The notes under the pieces were generated by a model. That model saw nothing but the letters and a program-made list of their open reading frames with translations, was not told where the DNA came from and did not search any database. This document shows, in pieces, positions 40,711 through 50,779 of a stretch of DNA of 64,000 nt (its first letter is position 1; each line of letters starts with the position of its first letter). Source of the DNA: Dokdonia pacifica (lineage in GTDB: Bacteria; Bacteroidota; Bacteroidia; Flavobacteriales; Flavobacteriaceae); the NCBI RefSeq assembly GCF_900188275.1, contig NZ_FZNY01000006.1, positions 62,001 through 126,000 of the forward strand. Reading direction: 5' to 3'. Both the position numbers and the translations under genes were made by a program.

Positions 40711-41556
40711 TTAGTAATCTCCTAATGTTTCTGCGTTTTGAGCAAGACCTGTAGCAAGTTGCTCATCATTAGGTGCTTTTCCATGCCATGCATGTGTATG
40801 CATCATAAAATCAACACCGTTCCCCATAATGGTATGCATTAATACACAAACAGGTTTTCCTTTTCCGCTAAGGTTTTTTGCTTCTTGTAATCCTTGAACT
40901 ACAGAAGCCATATCGTTTCCTTTTTCAATATCTAAAACAATCCATCCAAAAGCTTCAAACTTTGCTCTCATGCTTCCTAATGCAAGTACATCATCTGTAC
41001 TTCCATCTATCTGTTGTCCATTAAGGTCTACAGTAGCAATCACATTATCTATATGATTTGCGGCAGCATACATAATAGCTTCCCAGTTTTGTCCTTCTTG
41101 TAACTCTCCATCTCCCATAAGGCTATACACTTTATGACCGCAACCATTTAGCTTTTTTGCTTCGGCAGCACCTAATGCAACGCTGAGTCCTTGACCTAAA
41201 GATCCAGAAGCTATTCTAACACCCGGAAGTCCTTCATGTGTAGTCGGGTGTCCTTGTAATCGAGAATCTAGTAATCTAAATGTATTAAGTTCTTCTACAG
41301 GGAAATAACCAGATCTAGCTAAAACACTGTAAAAAACAGGAGAGATATGACCATTTGATAAGAAGAATATATCTTCTCCTAATCCGTCCATATCAAATCC
41401 TTCTTTGCGATCCATAATTTCTTGGAAAAGGGCTACAAAGAATTCTGCACAACCTAAAGATCCTCCTGGATGACCAGAATTTACTTTATGTACTTGTCTT
41501 AAAATATCTCTACGTACTTGTGTAACTAGTGCTTCGAGCTTCTGAATATCTGCCAT
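40711..41556 (-). CDS. Transketolase, N-terminal subunit
   Basis: 281 aa, the thiamine-diphosphate-binding half. Motifs: HPGGSLGCAEF near residue 28, SGSLGQGLSVALG and the TPP motif GDGELQEGQNWEA, followed by VDLNGQQIDG. With the C-terminal subunit it interconverts pentose and triose phosphates. Split transketolases are known in Bacteroidetes and archaea. Confidence 0.94.
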   Translation of the reverse strand: MADIQKLEALVTQVRRDILRQVHKVNSGHPGGSLGCAEFFVALFQEIMDRKEGFDMDGLGEDIFFLSNGHISPVFYSVLARSGYFPVEELNTFRLLDSRLQGHPTTHEGLPGVRIASGSLGQGLSVALGAAEAKKLNGCGHKVYSLMGDGELQEGQNWEAIMYAAANHIDNVIATVDLNGQQIDGSTDDVLALGSMRAKFEAFGWIVLDIEKGNDMASVVQGLQEAKNLSGKGKPVCVLMHTIMGNGVDFMMHTHAWHGKAPNDEQLATGLAQNAETLGDY

Positions 41557-41669
41557 TAGAATAATATATTATTTTGATGTTCAAAAATACTTTATTTGCC
41601 TCCGACAGCCTATATAGATACTAGGAGGTTATCAACTAATATGAATAAATAGTAAACAATTTTTAGTCT

Positions 41670-42065
41670 TTATTGACCAATACGGTCCATATTTGTAGCT
41701 AACGTTTCAATAAATTTAGTGATTGGTCCTTTGATCATCATAGACATCATAGGATTAAAACTTCCTTCAAAAATTAATTTAACTTCACTTTTCGTGTCTT
41801 CTATCTGAGTAATATTTCCCGTAAGGGTAAATGGTAATTTATCACTAGCAGCACCTAAAACTACTTTAGAATGTGGAACTCCTTCTTTAAGATCTAATAC
41901 AATTTCTGGCATTCCTTTTAGAGCAAAAAGAAAACGTGTATCGTTAATTTTTTCAAATTTTGTGTTTTCTGGCATCAGTGCTTCAAAATTTTCAACGTTC
42001 ATTAAAAATTCATAAACTTCTTCGGCAGATTTGTCAACTACTTTTGTTGGACTTTCTAAATTCAT
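41670..42065 (-). CDS. SRPBCC-fold protein
   Basis: 131 aa. The hot-dog-free helix-grip fold of the START/SRPBCC family is suggested by VVDKSAEEVYEFLMNVENFEALMP at the start, beta strands in the middle and the C-terminal helix MIKGPITKFIETLATNM. The ligand is unknown. It is 23 bp after pyrE on the same strand and probably cotranscribed. Confidence 0.82.
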   Translation of the reverse strand: MNLESPTKVVDKSAEEVYEFLMNVENFEALMPENTKFEKINDTRFLFALKGMPEIVLDLKEGVPHSKVVLGAASDKLPFTLTGNITQIEDTKSEVKLIFEGSFNPMMSMMIKGPITKFIETLATNMDRIGQ

Positions 42066-42088
42066 TTGGCTATTTTTTTAAATAGGTG

Positions 42089-42727
42089 TTATCCCCAGGT
42101 TGCTGGATCTTTACGCCAGTTTTCTAATGTTATTTGTTCTTTTTCTGTGATGTAATTTGTGTCTGCTGCTTGCTCTAATAAGTGTGAATAATCACTTAAA
42201 GTATGTAAATCTACATTTGCTTCTTGAAAGGCAGAGACACTTTTTTCAAAACCATACGTAAAAATGGCAAGCATTCCTTTTACGTTTGCGCCTGCTTCTT
42301 TTAGTGCATCTACTGCTTTAAGACTACTCATTCCTGTACTGATTAAATCTTCTATCACTACGACAGAGCTACCAGATTCTAAATGTCCTTCTATTTTATT
42401 TTGACGTCCATGCTTTTTTGCTTCGGGACGTATATATACAAATGGTAGGTTTAAATAGTCTGCAACAAGCATACCAATACCAATAGCTCCCGTTGCAACA
42501 CCAGCAATGGCGTCTGGTTTGCCGTATATACTTTCAACTTGCTTTGCCATCTCTTGATGTAGGTAATTGCGTATTGCAGGATATGATAGGGTAATTCTAT
42601 TATCACAATAAATAGGAGATTTCCATCCAGATGCCCATGTAAAAGGGTCTTGTGGTTGTAATTTTATTGCATTAATTTGCAATAATAATTCGGCAGTTTT
42701 TTTTGCCGTTTCTTTGTCTAAAATCAT
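42089..42727 (-). CDS. pyrE: Orotate phosphoribosyltransferase PyrE
   Basis: 212 aa. It converts orotate and PRPP to OMP in pyrimidine synthesis. The PRPP motif VVVIEDLISTGMSS is near residue 120, FTWASGWKSPIYCDNR near 28 and YIRPEAKKHGRQNKIEG near 96, all typical. It is divergent from the Nudix gene, with only 7 bp between start codons. Confidence 0.95.
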   Translation of the reverse strand: MILDKETAKKTAELLLQINAIKLQPQDPFTWASGWKSPIYCDNRITLSYPAIRNYLHQEMAKQVESIYGKPDAIAGVATGAIGIGMLVADYLNLPFVYIRPEAKKHGRQNKIEGHLESGSSVVVIEDLISTGMSSLKAVDALKEAGANVKGMLAIFTYGFEKSVSAFQEANVDLHTLSDYSHLLEQAADTNYITEKEQITLENWRKDPATWG

Positions 42728-42734
42728 ACTGCAA

Positions 42735-43358
42735 ATGTATAAAGTTTTTGTGAATGATATTCCTATAATTCTATCTACAGAAAAAGAGATTGGGAATAAT
42801 TATAAATCGATTCCGCTTAAGAAGGTTAGGCTGAAAAGAATTATAAAGAAAATGATCAATGGAGAGCTCATCTATGTGAATCTATATCACAAAAAAGAAG
42901 AAAAGCTACTGAAGTTTCTTAAAAAGAAATTACCGGTTATTGTTGCTGGTGGAGGACTCGTATATAATTCTAAAAAAGAGATTCTTTTTATTTATAGAAA
43001 TGGAAAATGGGATTTGCCTAAAGGTAAAATTGAAAAAGGGGAAGATATTCAAACGTGTGCAATTAGAGAGGTAGAAGAAGAAACAGGAGTTTCGGATATC
43101 CAATTGAAAAAATTTATCACAAAAACGTATCACGTCTTTAAGCGTAATGGAAAGTTTCGATTAAAGGAAACCTATTGGTATGAAATGTATACCGATTATA
43201 ATGGTGAATTGACACCTCAAAAAGAGGAAGGGATCAAAAAAGCCAAATGGAAAGATTTCCAAAAAACGCAAGAAGCTTTAGAAAAATCGTATAATAATAT
43301 CAAACTTCTTTTTCCAGCAGCTTATTTAACGAAGCATCCTAACGATCGGGTATCGTAA
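42735..43358 (+). CDS. Nudix hydrolase
   Basis: 207 aa from the ATG at 42735; a TTG seven codons upstream would overlap pyrE. The Nudix box is complete (GKIEKGEDIQTCAIREVEEE, then TGV). An unusual N-terminal region of about 70 residues precedes the hydrolase domain, as in a Bacteroidetes NUDIX subfamily. The substrate is unknown. The 3' end overlaps the convergent M14 peptidase gene by 33 bp. Confidence 0.9.
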   Translation: MYKVFVNDIPIILSTEKEIGNNYKSIPLKKVRLKRIIKKMINGELIYVNLYHKKEEKLLKFLKKKLPVIVAGGGLVYNSKKEILFIYRNGKWDLPKGKIEKGEDIQTCAIREVEEETGVSDIQLKKFITKTYHVFKRNGKFRLKETYWYEMYTDYNGELTPQKEEGIKKAKWKDFQKTQEALEKSYNNIKLLFPAAYLTKHPNDRVS

Positions 43359-45080
43359 GTGTGCTTTTTCATAATTAGGTGATTTTTTATGGATCCAAGC
43401 TAATTGTGCATACCAGTTTTGCGCAAAGGATGGTTCGGATGCTTTCTTAGCTTCAAATTCAGCTTTGATATCAGGATTCTGGTGTAAGAACTCCAAGGCT
43501 TTGTCTTCCCAAACATAAGGAGAGAAGCCTTCTTTTTGCTGGAGAATAGTGTCAAAAAAGTTCCAGTTGAAAAAGCTGTCATTTGCTTCAGGTTCTAGTG
43601 TTTCTAGTAAATAGCGTAATCCTTTTTTATTTTTTTCTAAGAGTACCATATATCCATCTCTTGGAATGGTAACTTCTTCTTGTGTTTTTCTTACCTGAGT
43701 ACCGTAATGTGGATAATGACCTTCATATGGGTTTCGGGAGGTTTGGTAACTGTCTATATGATAGACCTCAGCCATAAATGTAGTGTCTTTTTTTAATTGC
43801 TTAAACCGAATGTTATTTTCGCGTAATTTTAGCACAATATCTCGATAGCCTCTCGGAATGAAATAGGCCTTAGGAATGGTAACTTCTTTAGTGGGCTTAA
43901 AGTAATTGTAATAGGTGACTTCTTTTGTAAAGGGTTTGTCTCTATTATATTTTAAACGCTGTTTTCCTGTGATTTCGCTTGGTATCATTTCACCTTCATA
44001 TCCTAAGAAGTTCAGGGTAGATGTTTGCGTGCTATCTATGGCGTATGCTAGTGGGTAGGTATCCGCTTTCGCGAAAGCGTTAAAAGCATCTTTACGTAAA
44101 ACTTTGATCTTTTCTCCTTCCTGAGCAGTTACTTTCAAAGCACTTTTCATCAATTCATACGTGCCTTCTACTCTAGATTTATAAGGCTTAAGCATATGAG
44201 TTTCTACCATTAAACCGATGGTATTCCATAGGGTAGTGTAGCCTGTAGAATATCTAGGATGATCCATAAACTGACTAAATCCTTTTTCTGGTGTACGGTT
44301 AAATACATTCACATACGGGGTAATATCCCAGTTTTTTGATTTTAAATCTAGCTCTAATTTTGGCTGAAAATCTTGATAGGTATAATCCCCTAACACGCCT
44401 CCTAGTTTGTTGTGTTGTGTAAATAGATGTGTGAGTGTGTATTGGTAATCGGCTCCATTACTCACATGATTGTCAATAAAAACATCTGGTTCTACGAGAT
44501 GAAAAACCTCTGTAAATGCTTGTGAGTTTTTAGTGTCATTTTTTATAAAATCACGATTGAGGTCATAGTTTTTTGCATTGCCTCTAAAACCATAAGCTTC
44601 TGGGCCATTTTGATTTGTTCTTGATGTACTGTTTCTAGTAAGAGCACCCCCTATGTTATAAACAGCAATTGCACCTACCCACGTATTTTGAGGGGCTTCT
44701 ATAGTTCCTTGTGCTAAATCACGCATGAGCATCATTGTGGCATCAATCCCGTCAGATTCTCCTGGATGAATCCCATTATTAATCAATACCCGACGTACAT
44801 CTTGATCTTCTGAAAATTCACTCTCTAGTGTACGACTAGGATTAAAAGTAATGAGCGTTAATGGTTTTCCAATATCTGTAGTTCCTACTTCATAAGTTTT
44901 TATAGAAACATAGGCATTGTCTAAATCTTTGTAAAACTGAATTACCTCATCGTAGGTGGGTGTTTGAGTACCTCCACTTTTTTCAAAAGTAGTTGTAAAA
45001 TCAATATTTTCAGGATTGTCTACAGATTTTGAACAGGAGAATAGTGCAGCTATAGATAGAAGGTAAAATGCGTATTTCAT
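43326..45080 (-). CDS. M14-family metallopeptidase lipoprotein
   Basis: 584 aa. Lipobox LFSC (C16). The zinc motif NNGIHPGESDGID supplies H and E, VFIDNHVSNGADYQ the third histidine, and TIGLMVETHML the catalytic glutamate. It is shorter than the 827-aa M14 protein at 6 kb and lacks its C-terminal extension. A palindrome copy (44064-44079) is read as NAFAKAD. Likely an outer-surface or periplasmic carboxypeptidase. Confidence 0.88.
   Translation of the reverse strand: MKYAFYLLSIAALFSCSKSVDNPENIDFTTTFEKSGGTQTPTYDEVIQFYKDLDNAYVSIKTYEVGTTDIGKPLTLITFNPSRTLESEFSEDQDVRRVLINNGIHPGESDGIDATMMLMRDLAQGTIEAPQNTWVGAIAVYNIGGALTRNSTSRTNQNGPEAYGFRGNAKNYDLNRDFIKNDTKNSQAFTEVFHLVEPDVFIDNHVSNGADYQYTLTHLFTQHNKLGGVLGDYTYQDFQPKLELDLKSKNWDITPYVNVFNRTPEKGFSQFMDHPRYSTGYTTLWNTIGLMVETHMLKPYKSRVEGTYELMKSALKVTAQEGEKIKVLRKDAFNAFAKADTYPLAYAIDSTQTSTLNFLGYEGEMIPSEITGKQRLKYNRDKPFTKEVTYYNYFKPTKEVTIPKAYFIPRGYRDIVLKLRENNIRFKQLKKDTTFMAEVYHIDSYQTSRNPYEGHYPHYGTQVRKTQEEVTIPRDGYMVLLEKNKKGLRYLLETLEPEANDSFFNWNFFDTILQQKEGFSPYVWEDKALEFLHQNPDIKAEFEAKKASEPSFAQNWYAQLAWIHKKSPNYEKAHLRYPIVRMLR
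44064..44079. repeat. Palindrome copy inside the second M14 gene
   Basis: A perfect 16-bp copy read as AFAKA. Confidence 0.9.
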
Positions 45081-45182
45081 CTATTGAGTAAAAGGTTGAT
45101 TGATGCTGTGAAGATACGGAATGTGCATCAACATTTTTTTATTTTAACGTTGTTGCTTATATCTATATATCGTATTGCAAAA

Positions 45183-45213
45183 AAAATCCCAAGACTGCAA
45201 GTCTTGGGATTTT
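45183..45213 (-). terminator. Terminator of the T9SS protein gene
   Basis: A 14-bp stem, AAAATCCCAAGACT with AGTCTTGGGATTTT (45183-45196, 45200-45213), with a T-run on the minus strand. Confidence 0.9.
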
Positions 45214-45233
45214 AACAAAGGAAAACGCTTCCC

Positions 45234-47537
45234 TTATTGTTTTATAATACGTTTTACAGTACTACTAGTAGCAGTCTCGATACGAACAAAATAAATGCCC
45301 GATGCATAGTTTGAAATATCGATCTGTCTCTCAGTAAAATTGTTGTTAGTTGGAATAGACTGTAATATACGTCCATTCATATCTATAACGCTCATTTGAG
45401 TGATAGATGGAATTCCTGTATAGGTAAGGGTAACAATATCTTTAGCAGGATTTGGATAGATGCTAATCGTATCTTCCAAAGTTTCATCATCTACACTTAA
45501 AGAAGATAATACAGTAATATCAAATGTACATATAGATTCATTACCAGATTCATCTGTTGCTGTGAGTGTAACCGTTTGTACGGTGTTTTGATCTAAGATA
45601 GTTCCCGCAATAGGATCTTGTGTAATGGTCACTTCACTACAGTTATCACTTGCAGATACAGTCGCTGTAAAGTCATCTAGCGGTACCGTAGAATTTCCTT
45701 CTTGATTTACTTCAAAATCTCCAGGGCATCCTATAAAGAAAGGCTGTGTTTCATCTAGGATAGTGACATTAAATGAACAGCTTAAAATAGAACCATCATT
45801 TCCTTCTACTTCATAAGAATTGGTTGTTGTTCCAGCAGGGTATAGATCGCCGCTTTCTAATCCAGCAGTTTGCACAGGAGTATTAGATGTTCCTGTAGCT
45901 GTTGGAAAATCAAAAGTTGCAATAGCATCACAAGCGGTACCTACAAAGGCTATTTCTGCAAATCCAGCATCGTCATCTCCATAATTACTAATTACTTCTA
46001 AACGGATAAAAGCTGCTTCTGTGGCCATAAAACCAAACTGTTCTGGTCCTATAGGTCCATTTTCAATGACTTGAGAAACAAGTGTAGGACCATTAGGAAT
46101 TACGGTAAAGTTTGTACCGTCGAGCGAAGATGATAAAACAATCTCTTGAATACCAGGTTCTCCTTCAACACCTGGGCCTCCATTATTTTGATTCCATATA
46201 GCAACTCCATTCAGCATGAATGTTCCTCCTAAATCAAAATCAAAACTACCAGCTACTTCGTTTTCACTTACAAAAGAATTACCTGGCGAAGTATCGTCAT
46301 GTGTAGCATCTACACTTGGGAATTCAGAAAGTCCTGATCCATCTATAAGTGCTTCTGGTAAGGTGCCAAAACCTGGGGTATATGTTGTTGTTACGCCTAC
46401 AGGAACAATACTAGGGTTATTCACTACTTCAACATCTTCAGGACATAAAATCGCAAAAGAGACAAAAGTCATACAGAAATTATCAAGTGTTCCGGCCTCA
46501 CTACTACTAAAAACATCAATGATTGTTAAGGTCCAGTCTCCATTTATTTCTTCTCCCATAAATGTATCTGCAAATGTTCCTCCTTGCGGTTCAAAAATTC
46601 CTGTAAAAGGAGCAGATGTTGCATTAATAGGGTCGCCACCATCTTGAAAAACCGTATCGGTATAGTTGTTTCCACTACCTCCATTTTCATTAGATAAGAT
46701 TAGGGTAGTTCCCATAGGTGAGGTTAAATTTATATCTAAATCACCTACAAAAGTATGGGTGATATCTAGCATTAGGCTTTCTATAGAAAACTCATTACCT
46801 ATTGTTCCATTTTCTGCAACAGTAATTACAGAAGTAACGGTGTCTCCTTCATTTGAGCCATCAGGATCAATAACTTGACCTGTAGGTCCACATACTGTAA
46901 AAGTTTCATTAGCTAATGAATAACGTATCGCACTTATGCCATCTAACGGGATGGGATCATTAAATGCATATTGATAGACAGTAGTTTCACTTACCACACC
47001 AATAGATGCGCTTTGCCCATAGTTGAAATCTGGATCATCAAAAAAGACATCTTCATAGACAAAAAGAATATCGTTTGTTGTTTCAAATAATACTACTTGA
47101 AATGTAGCTGGATCAATTTCTGTTTGCCCTGGGAAATGAGGTCTGTCTTCCCATTGTATGATCACACGTCTTGCGGGTGCTGTACCTCGTACTTCCCAGT
47201 ATACATCACCAGTCTCATCATCAAAATCATCCCAAAAAGGAACAATTCTAGGAGATTCCCCATCTAATGGTAAGTTGCCAGCAAATAAATCACCTTCGGT
47301 GACTCCATATAAGATACCACCGTTATTTCCAATTCTAAGATCTGAAGAGATTTGCCCATCCAGATTGAATTCAAAAGGAATTACAATATTTTCTTCTCCA
47401 TCATCTGTAAGGCCTAAAGCAGTACCGGTTGTACTAATATCTTCAAACGGAGTGGTGTCTGTATCATCCACCATGAGTTGCCCGTAGGAAACCATATAAG
47501 TGCATAATAAAAAAAGTAGTAGGGTAATTTTTTTCAT
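45234..47537 (-). CDS. T9SS-secreted protein with P-domain and HYR domain
   Basis: 767 aa. A signal peptide (about 1-19) precedes beta-rich domains. A proprotein-convertase P-domain is seen at about residues 215-360 (IESLMLDITHTFVGDLDINL, then a terminal GTLDNFCMTF). An HYR-like domain follows late (DNCSEVTITQDP). The C-terminal 75 residues are a type A type IX sorting tail: ISIYPNPAKDIVTLTY, VIDMNGRIL and YASGIYFVRIE. It is exported across the outer membrane and anchored or released by T9SS. Substrate or adhesive role unknown. Confidence 0.88.
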   Translation of the reverse strand: MKKITLLLFLLCTYMVSYGQLMVDDTDTTPFEDISTTGTALGLTDDGEENIVIPFEFNLDGQISSDLRIGNNGGILYGVTEGDLFAGNLPLDGESPRIVPFWDDFDDETGDVYWEVRGTAPARRVIIQWEDRPHFPGQTEIDPATFQVVLFETTNDILFVYEDVFFDDPDFNYGQSASIGVVSETTVYQYAFNDPIPLDGISAIRYSLANETFTVCGPTGQVIDPDGSNEGDTVTSVITVAENGTIGNEFSIESLMLDITHTFVGDLDINLTSPMGTTLILSNENGGSGNNYTDTVFQDGGDPINATSAPFTGIFEPQGGTFADTFMGEEINGDWTLTIIDVFSSSEAGTLDNFCMTFVSFAILCPEDVEVVNNPSIVPVGVTTTYTPGFGTLPEALIDGSGLSEFPSVDATHDDTSPGNSFVSENEVAGSFDFDLGGTFMLNGVAIWNQNNGGPGVEGEPGIQEIVLSSSLDGTNFTVIPNGPTLVSQVIENGPIGPEQFGFMATEAAFIRLEVISNYGDDDAGFAEIAFVGTACDAIATFDFPTATGTSNTPVQTAGLESGDLYPAGTTTNSYEVEGNDGSILSCSFNVTILDETQPFFIGCPGDFEVNQEGNSTVPLDDFTATVSASDNCSEVTITQDPIAGTILDQNTVQTVTLTATDESGNESICTFDITVLSSLSVDDETLEDTISIYPNPAKDIVTLTYTGIPSITQMSVIDMNGRILQSIPTNNNFTERQIDISNYASGIYFVRIETATSSTVKRIIKQ

Positions 47538-47656
47538 AATATGTAATAGATTTAGGTAGGATAAAACTACTGAATATTTTTAAATAAGTGACCTACAGTA
47601 GTAAAGAAGTAGCTGTTTCTTAAAAGAAAAGGAAAATTTGATATTAAAAATTGTAC

Positions 47657-48316
47657 TTAAAAAAATGGAGTGTATTGTAACACTCTAAAATCAATAGTAG
47701 TGAATTTGGGATTTTCACTTTTCATTTTTTTATAAAGCGCTAAACTACCTACCGCTCTATTGGCTGCTCCCGAAGGTGCTGTCAAGGAGACTGTTTTTAT
47801 TGTCCGTCCTGCCCATATAAATGAATGTATACGAGGTACTTCATTAGAAAGTATATGAAGTGGGACATTTTTTTCTTTTGCCTTTCGGCGAAAAAAGTAT
47901 TCGGGGCCATTTTTACTGTTTCCTCCGGTGAATAATAAGGTGTCAACGTTAGGATATGCCTCTAGGTAACCAAAAATATCTCGTAATTGAACGTTTTGCA
48001 TTCCGAGATCTGAGGCATCTATTTTTGTCCTTTCTGAAGAGGCTACAATATCACAAACCCCTATTTTTCGCGAAAGCAAAAAATGCTTGCGTTGCTCAAT
48101 CGCTCTATGGGTGTTTTCATACACAAGTCCTAAATCAAATATTTTATCTAAAATAGGCCATAACTGACCATTGCTACTTCCGTAACAAAAGTCTACATCT
48201 TTATCATTTAAAGCTCCTGTTGTAAATCTAGGAGGTGGTAAGGTGCCTACAATGAGTTTGGTGGCCCCTTCTAAATTATAAGGTTCGTATGGGTGTGTAT
48301 GAAGAAAAATAGACAT
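47657..48316 (-). CDS. Uracil-DNA-glycosylase-like family protein
   Basis: 219 aa. The LIVGTLPPPR motif near residue 21 and the C-terminal SLTAPSGAANRAVGS correspond to motifs 1 and 3 of the UDG superfamily. The repair substrate is not clear. A truncated palindrome copy (about 48066-48077) is read as LLSRKIG. It lies 4 bp after the TPR-protein gene, on the same strand. Confidence 0.75.
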   Translation of the reverse strand: MSIFLHTHPYEPYNLEGATKLIVGTLPPPRFTTGALNDKDVDFCYGSSNGQLWPILDKIFDLGLVYENTHRAIEQRKHFLLSRKIGVCDIVASSERTKIDASDLGMQNVQLRDIFGYLEAYPNVDTLLFTGGNSKNGPEYFFRRKAKEKNVPLHILSNEVPRIHSFIWAGRTIKTVSLTAPSGAANRAVGSLALYKKMKSENPKFTTIDFRVLQYTPFF

Positions 48317-48320
48317 TTAT

Positions 48321-49049
48321 TTAGGCTGTGAGTTCGTCATACAATTTATGGATCTCTACAAATGTGGCTTTATGTAATCGCTTATTAGGTTTGGTCATAT
48401 AATTTCCTTCAGTTCCTAATTCTTCCAGCAATTCTTTTGCTTCTTCCAGTTTGTTATTGTCTTTGTAAAAACGAGCTAAAATTAAACGTTCTTCATAATT
48501 AGAATACCGCTGATCTATTTTTTTTAGAATGACCTCAGCTTCTTGATCTCTTTCCATTTTTGATAATGATAGACCGTATAAAAACTGTGCTTTAGAAGTT
48601 TCAAACTCAGGTTTGTCTTTAATAACTTGAGCGGTATTAATAGCTTCTTCATATGCCTGTGTGTAATAATAGGCTTTTAATAGTTGTGCCGTACCATAAT
48701 AATCTTCACTGTGACTTCCAGTTAATGCTTCTTCATAATTTTTGATGGCATTTTCTAAATCATTGATTTCGGTATAAGCATCGGCGAGATCTAATCTGTT
48801 TTGGTAGGTGTCTGAAAAGGCAACTTTAGCTTCTAAGTCTTTGACTTTTTTTGTTGGATTAATAACTGCTGTAATTTCTTTCTGAACAATTGCTACATCT
48901 TTCTGGGTAAATACTTGTGTGATTAAATAGATAATAGATCCTAAGCCAGGTGCAAAAAGAATGATAAAATACCAATACAATTTGTTACGAGTTGTATACG
49001 CATGGTACAAGCAATATATCTGAATTCCAATAACTAAGTAATAAAGCAT
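48321..49049 (-). CDS. Membrane TPR-repeat protein
   Basis: 242 aa. Two hydrophobic helices (about 1-19 and 25-45) resemble a PLDc_N-like membrane anchor. About five TPR repeats follow from residue 75 (RLDLADAYTEINDLENAIKN, YYGTAQLLKAYYYTQAYEEA). It probably scaffolds proteins at the inner membrane. Operon with the UDG-like gene (4-bp gap). Confidence 0.8.
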   Translation of the reverse strand: MLYYLVIGIQIYCLYHAYTTRNKLYWYFIILFAPGLGSIIYLITQVFTQKDVAIVQKEITAVINPTKKVKDLEAKVAFSDTYQNRLDLADAYTEINDLENAIKNYEEALTGSHSEDYYGTAQLLKAYYYTQAYEEAINTAQVIKDKPEFETSKAQFLYGLSLSKMERDQEAEVILKKIDQRYSNYEERLILARFYKDNNKLEEAKELLEELGTEGNYMTKPNKRLHKATFVEIHKLYDELTA

Positions 49050-49127
49050 ATCTCAAAAATAAGGAAAGGAAGTAGATAAACAATCTATAGAGGAAATATA
49101 CTAGATATTTACATTTGTTGTATATTC

Positions 49128-49583
49128 TTAATCTAGTTGGGATTTTTGCATTAAATAATTGAAGAAAGCCTTGTCTCTTTTTCGTTCGCTTGAAACGGGA
49201 AATCCTATTTCAATACTATCTTTTGTGTAAACAGTTATATAGCTATCTTCAAGGAAGGAGTCGTCATATTCAACATCTAAATGAATGATTTCATTAAAGG
49301 GAACAATTGTCTTTGGTTCTTCCCAATCTTTGCAGTATACTACAAGCTTTCTGTCGGTAACAAAGTAAAGCCCTTCCTTAATATCTAAAAGACCATCAGA
49401 ATAAAAGTATTTTATCTCTTCGTTATTTTCTAAAAGATTAAGCGCCTTTACTTCTTTTACATATTTCTTAGGCATTTGATTACCTAAATAGACAAAAGTG
49501 TCTGGCGAATCACAGCTGTAAAGGAAAAATATACTGGTAATAACTAATAGAAATTGTAATAGCGTAGTCTTTTTTAATTTCAT
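49128..49583 (-). CDS. Hypothetical lipoprotein
   Basis: 151 aa from the ATG at 49583, giving MKLKKTTLLQFLLVITSIFF and lipobox FLYSC. An upstream start at 49607 would add eight residues before the signal. The mature part has a beta-strand-rich pattern (YFVTDRKLVVYCKDWEEP) but no known family. Confidence 0.65.
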   Translation of the reverse strand: MKLKKTTLLQFLLVITSIFFLYSCDSPDTFVYLGNQMPKKYVKEVKALNLLENNEEIKYFYSDGLLDIKEGLYFVTDRKLVVYCKDWEEPKTIVPFNEIIHLDVEYDDSFLEDSYITVYTKDSIEIGFPVSSERKRDKAFFNYLMQKSQLD

Positions 49584-49750
49584 AAAGTGTTGTTTTGAAT
49601 GATTCATAGTATCAATAAAATATTGATACTAAAATAGGTATGCTATACTGCAAAACAAATAACGATAATCTTATTGGAAAATCCTTATTTAATTTATAAT
49701 GGATTGCTTTAATACTATTAATGATGTGATTCTTGAATACTATACATAAA

Positions 49751-49781
49751 AATAGCTGCTTCTTACGAAGAAACAGCTATT
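49751..49781 (-). terminator. Terminator of yaaA
   Basis: AATAGCTG (49751-49758) pairs with CAGCTATT (49774-49781), with an inner TTCTT/AAGAA stem. On the minus strand TTTTT follows. It is about 25 bp past the stop. Confidence 0.85.
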
Positions 49782-49805
49782 AGAAATAATAATATATGAG
49801 ATGTG

Positions 49806-50570
49806 TTAGCGTATGAAAACCAACTCATTTTTCTCTAGATTAGAATGCTCCTCACTAAATCCGTAGCCTTCATAATCAAATCCTTTTAACCCTTCTAAAG
49901 TAGTAATGTCTTTATCTATGATGTATCGTACCATCATACCTCTTGCTTTTTTAGCAAAGAATGAGATCACTTTGAGCTTGTCATTTTTAAAATCTTTAAA
50001 AATAGGAGTGATCACAGGTACTTTTAAGTTTTTAGGTTGAATCACTTTAAAGTATTCATTACTTGCCAAGTTGATAAATAACTCATTATCGGCGAGTTCT
50101 TCATTTAAATGATGGGTAAGGATGTCTCCCCAGTATTTATATAGATTTTCTTTACGGCCTACTTTTAATTTTGTGCCCATTTCTAGGCGATACGCTTGCA
50201 TTAAATCTAAAGGTTTTAAGATACCATACATTCCAGAAAGAATGCGTAATGTATCTTGAAGTTGGTCTAATTTTTCTTCAGGCAAACTATATGCATCCAA
50301 ACCGTTGTACACATCTCCATCAAAGGTATATACAGCAGGGCGTGCATTTTCGGTAGTGAAAGGGGTATTAAAATCTAGTGTACGTTGCTTGTTAAGCTCT
50401 GCAAGTTTATCACTGATGTGCATTAACTCTCCAATGGCCTTTTTTGATTTTCGCGAAAGCGCACCATTTAGGGTACTCGCCTGTTCTAGAAAAGCAGGTT
50501 GTGTAGCACGTGTAGTTGGAATTTCTGATTCAAGGTTTAGTGATTTGGCAGGAGATACAACAATTTTCAT
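49806..50570 (-). CDS. yaaA: Peroxide stress protein YaaA
   Basis: 254 aa, normal for the UPF0246/DUF328 family that limits free iron under peroxide stress. Seen: [14 protein letters not shown] at the N-terminus, [32 protein letters not shown] and [17 protein letters not shown] partial palindrome copy (50449-50461) is read as ALSRKSKK. It has its own terminator. Confidence 0.93.
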   Translation of the reverse strand: MKIVVSPAKSLNLESEIPTTRATQPAFLEQASTLNGALSRKSKKAIGELMHISDKLAELNKQRTLDFNTPFTTENARPAVYTFDGDVYNGLDAYSLPEEKLDQLQDTLRILSGMYGILKPLDLMQAYRLEMGTKLKVGRKENLYKYWGDILTHHLNEELADNELFINLASNEYFKVIQPKNLKVPVITPIFKDFKNDKLKVISFFAKKARGMMVRYIIDKDITTLEGLKGFDYEGYGFSEEHSNLEKNELVFIR

Positions 50571-50701
50571 CTATTCAATTTTTATTTTCTTTCTTCTCTT
50601 CAAAAATAAGAAATCTCTGCCTGAAAAGAACGCATATAAGATAGATTGTATGTACGTTGGTATAGAGGGAAGTTATAGGTTTAGGAATCGGTAATTTCGG
50701 T

Positions 50702-50726
50702 ACGCTTTCGCAGAAAAAGCGAAGGC
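50702..50726. repeat. Interrupted palindrome copy
   Basis: ACGCTTTCGCAGAAAAAGCG is a palindrome whose right arm carries an insertion. It lies between yaaA and the rluD-like gene and is the only clearly broken copy. Confidence 0.55.
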
Positions 50727-50779
50727 ACTCAATCATCTTGATTTAAATCTATGTTTTCTTTTCTATATTCTTTAAAAAA

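Noticed and set aside
46216-47487. Three plus-strand frames inside the T9SS protein gene.
   Set aside because: They are antisense of a beta-rich protein with Asp/Thr/Ser-rich codons, which often gives open shadows.
50305-50694. Plus-strand 129-codon frame.
   Set aside because: Antisense of yaaA for most of its length.
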